Assembly: GCF_900048895.1 (NCBI RefSeq)
Contig: NZ_LT160640.1
Span: 1,132,758 to 1,196,757 of the forward strand
Source of the DNA: Neglectibacter timonensis
GTDB lineage: Bacteria; Bacillota; Clostridia; Oscillospirales; Acutalibacteraceae
Reading direction: 5' to 3'
DNA length: 64,000 nucleotides
Below are positions 61,680-64,000 of the stretch, piece by piece (position 1 is the first letter of the stretch; each line of letters opens with the position of its first letter). A program made the position numbers and the translations under genes. A model generated the notes under the pieces. That model saw only the letters and a program-made list of their open reading frames with translations, searched no databases and had not been told where the DNA came from.

Positions 61680-63242
61680 TTACGCTTCCGTCCGGCCTAA
61701 ACTGCTCCGGTATTCCTCGGGCGTCATCCCATAGACCTTGCGGAAAGACTGAATATAGTGGGAAACGTCGTTATATCCCACATGGGTGGCGATATCGCTC
61801 ACCTTGAGAATAGTCTGTTCCAAAAGTTCCCTGGATTTTTCCAGCCGGTACTCAATCAAATATTTGGAAAAGGTTTTTCCCACATTGGCCTTGAAAAGCC
61901 TGCTGAGGTAAGAGACGTTCATAAAGTATTTCTTTTCCGCCAAATCCTGAAGGGAGATGTCGTATTGATAGCTGCGGCTGATATATTCCGTGATCTCCCG
62001 GATGATATCGCTGCTGTTTTCCATTCCGCCCTGAGCCTGGCAGCAAATTTCCCTCACCATGCCCAGCAGGTAATTTTCCAGCTCCGACATGTGCTTGAAA
62101 TTATAGAGGTCGTAGCGCCTGGAAAACATCAGCAGCACCCGGTCGTCCGACGGGGAATCCGAACGGTGGTAATGCCGGTTTAAAATGCTCAGCACACTGA
62201 TGATTCTCCGGTAAAGTCCGTAGATATCCCCGTTCTGCAGCAGCTCAGGGTCTTCAAAAATCCGGCAGATTACCTGTTCCGCCCCGCGGCAGTCAGAATT
62301 CCCCAGCGCTTTCTGCAGCCCTATCTCATCCTGCTGGGACAGGGCGGGGACGGAATCCCGTTCGCCGTTGTAAACATAGACATGGTCCCAACCCTGCAGC
62401 AGCCGCTGGCTGATGGCGTAGACCGCTTCCTTATACGCATCGTACAGCTCTCCCATACCTTGGTGGCACCGGCTGAGCGAAATGCTGGCGCTGCACCCCG
62501 TTACCGCTTTGCTCCATGCCAAGGCCGAATTTGCACAGCTTTTCAAGCTGTGCAAGGACGCCGAGGCGTCCTCATAATAGGCCAGCAGTACGTACTCCCG
62601 GTTGTTCTTGAAATAGAATGCCTCGCAGGCCTGTGTCCCTGCTTCTTCCCGCAGCCTGCGCTTGATTTCTTCTTTTTGGGGGTAGGAGGTCTCCCCATCC
62701 ACCTGCATCAGCAGGACCCGGTAGCAAAGGGAAGCGGCGTATTCGGGGCAGCCGCCCATAAACTGTTCCTGCAGCTCGGGATTTTGGGCCAGCTCCTGAA
62801 TGGAAAGCTGCTCTTTGGAAATTTCGAAGACGCTTTCCTGGATTCTGTCCTTCACTTTTTTCTCTTCCCGCTGCCTGCTTTTCTCAATATTCAACAGGGC
62901 GCTTTTCAAATTCTCTTTGCCGATAGGCTTCGTGATGTAATCCCTCACACTGTACTGGATGGCCTGCCGGGCATACTTGAAATCCGCGTAGCCGGTTTCT
63001 ATGACCACGGCAATCTCCGGATACTCCCTGTGCACGTATTCCGCCAGCTTCAGGCCGTCCATCTCCGGCATTCGGATATCGGTCACCACTACGTCCACAT
63101 CCGGATTCCCAGCCAAAAACTCAACAGCCTCTTTTCCCGTTTCCACATCGGCAGCCACTTCCACCTCCAGGCCGATATCGTTCAGCATCTTGACCAAAGC
63201 CTTACGTGCGTAGAATTCATCGTCTGCCACCAACACTTTCAT
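61680..63242 (-). CDS. YesN-type response regulator, AraC DNA-binding domain
   Basis: The 520-residue protein has a receiver with phospho-acceptor Asp55 (VTDIRMPEMDG), Thr in VIETGYAD and Lys in DYITKPIG, so all switch residues are present. A long middle region of unknown function leads to two AraC helix-turn-helix motifs at the C-terminus (ISLQDLAEKKYFMNVSYLSRLFK and KVSDIATHVGYNDVSHYIQSF). The ATG at 63242 is preferred to the upstream frame. It is encoded 87 bases after a YesM-type kinase. Its target operon probably lies beyond the window. Confidence 0.93.
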   Translation of the reverse strand: MKVLVADDEFYARKALVKMLNDIGLEVEVAADVETGKEAVEFLAGNPDVDVVVTDIRMPEMDGLKLAEYVHREYPEIAVVIETGYADFKYARQAIQYSVRDYITKPIGKENLKSALLNIEKSRQREEKKVKDRIQESVFEISKEQLSIQELAQNPELQEQFMGGCPEYAASLCYRVLLMQVDGETSYPQKEEIKRRLREEAGTQACEAFYFKNNREYVLLAYYEDASASLHSLKSCANSALAWSKAVTGCSASISLSRCHQGMGELYDAYKEAVYAISQRLLQGWDHVYVYNGERDSVPALSQQDEIGLQKALGNSDCRGAEQVICRIFEDPELLQNGDIYGLYRRIISVLSILNRHYHRSDSPSDDRVLLMFSRRYDLYNFKHMSELENYLLGMVREICCQAQGGMENSSDIIREITEYISRSYQYDISLQDLAEKKYFMNVSYLSRLFKANVGKTFSKYLIEYRLEKSRELLEQTILKVSDIATHVGYNDVSHYIQSFRKVYGMTPEEYRSSLGRTEA

Positions 63243-63329
63243 AATTGACGTTCCTGCCTTTCTTCCCCATGCAATCATGATGCCCTTTCGGACATATTCC
63301 CATTCATTCCCACAGTTTCACGACCCGCT

Positions 63330-64000
63330 TCATTCTTCCGTTTCCTGTTCCCCGGTTTCCGTCTGTTCCGGAAACAGCCCGTCTTCCCTGTTCTCCGGGC
63401 GGTCTCCGGTACCGCTGAGCGTCTTCAGATGCAGCGTCACCTCTGTATAACCGCCCTTTTCACTGGAGATTTGGAGCCCATACCGGGGGCCGTAAAAATT
63501 CTTTATTCTGGCGTTCACATTGATCAGGCCGATCCCGTTGTCATCGTCCTCTTCAGACGATGCCTCGGCATTGCCCTCCGACAGCCGCCGGTTCCATCTC
63601 TCACAGACCTCCTCTTCCATTCCCACGCCATTGTCATAAATCGAGAGGTACAAATCCTCTCCGTCCTGTTTTGCCCTGATTTCAATACAGGCGTCTGTCC
63701 TCTTGTCGGAAAGACCGTGGGAGATGGAATTCTCCAGGATGGGCTGAATCAGGAATTTCAGCATATAGCAGTTCCCCACGTCCGCGGGCACCTCAATTTT
63801 GGTGTGGAACCGGCCCGGAAAGCGAATATCCTGAATCTGCAAATAGTTGCGCATGTATTCGATCTCATCCCGGAGCAGAACCACGTCCTTTCCCTTGACA
63901 TTGTAATAAAGGATTTTTGACAGACTGCCCGCCATCTGCACAATCCCGGGAACCCCTTCGATTTCGGCCAGGGCGCTGATGGTGTTCAGAGTATTGTACA
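63330..64000 (-). CDS. YesM-type sensor histidine kinase, truncated by window edge
   Basis: Only the C-terminal part of about 222 residues is visible; the frame stays open to the window end, where YNTLNTISALAEIEG belongs to the His_kinase helix just after the phosphorylated His. The ATP-binding domain has the N box ILENSISHGL, DNGVGMEEEV and GIGLINVNARI. An acidic insertion (EGNAEASSEEDDDN) lies in the ATP lid and a Glu-rich tail follows. It partners the response regulator downstream. Confidence 0.92.
   Translation of the reverse strand, partial: YNTLNTISALAEIEGVPGIVQMAGSLSKILYYNVKGKDVVLLRDEIEYMRNYLQIQDIRFPGRFHTKIEVPADVGNCYMLKFLIQPILENSISHGLSDKRTDACIEIRAKQDGEDLYLSIYDNGVGMEEEVCERWNRRLSEGNAEASSEEDDDNGIGLINVNARIKNFYGPRYGLQISSEKGGYTEVTLHLKTLSGTGDRPENREDGLFPEQTETGEQETEE

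Noticed and set aside
1-64000. CRISPR arrays, prophage genes, transposases, rRNA and riboswitches
   Set aside because: I looked for regularly spaced repeats, integrase/transposase/portal motifs, rRNA segments and known riboswitch cores and saw none that I could support.

Overview
The window looks like chromosomal DNA of a strictly anaerobic, GC-rich gut Clostridium-class Firmicute, most like the Oscillospiraceae (Flavonifractor/Pseudoflavonifractor-like). This rests on the flavodiiron protein, the rubredoxin-first rubrerythrin, the anaerobic sulfatase maturase, the glycyl radical enzyme, several YesM/YesN two-component pairs, CUT1 sugar ABC transporters and tRNA genes with encoded CCA. The taxon is inferred, not measured.

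Layout. 0-6 kb: the end of an M42 peptidase gene, a small unknown gene, fprA divergent from a Crp/Fnr regulator across a 16-bp palindrome, and an ABC exporter pair. 6-8.5 kb: a sulfatase with its radical-SAM maturase. 8.5-10.2 kb: a recombination scar with remnants of a MATE pump and a rubrerythrin tail, plus an AT-rich VOC gene. 10.2-14.4 kb: reverse rubrerythrin, PerR/Fur, two TrkA proteins, an SH3 lipoprotein and a P-loop ATPase. 15-29 kb: a carbohydrate locus made of GH43, a GH35-like enzyme and an ABC transporter, divergent from a YesM/YesN pair followed by two TIM-barrel isomerases and a Gfo/Idh oxidoreductase. 29-39.7 kb: a GGDEF/EAL protein, a TetR-antiporter operon with paired operators, tRNA-Tyr and tRNA-Thr, an inositol-phosphatase-family enzyme, GNAT, MFS, and TetR with three small genes. 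39.8-52.6 kb: two GH127 enzymes, GH31, a very large putative glycosidase and a second ABC transporter, all on the minus strand. 53-59.8 kb: proC, hypD, hypE, an XRE-cupin regulator and a Xaa-Pro peptidase. 60-64 kb: uppP, an alkyltransferase-like protein and the start of a further YesN/YesM pair cut by the window end.

The most interesting reading is that 39.8-59.8 kb is one functional unit. GH127 includes beta-L-arabinofuranosidases that strip arabinose from hydroxyproline-linked plant glycoproteins (extensins). HypD/HypE/ProC turn free trans-4-hydroxyproline into proline, and a Xaa-Pro-type peptidase can open X-Pro/X-Hyp dipeptides. None of the glycosidases shows a signal peptide, so imported oligosaccharides or glycopeptides would be processed inside the cell.

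The hydroxyproline genes share a palindrome, approximately TTCATANNTATGAA, next to three near-perfect sigma-A promoters (hypE, the XRE-cupin gene and the peptidase gene). I infer that the XRE-cupin protein is their regulator. The first ABC operon carries helically phased repeats upstream of a weak promoter, as expected for activation by the YesN-type AraC protein encoded next to it.
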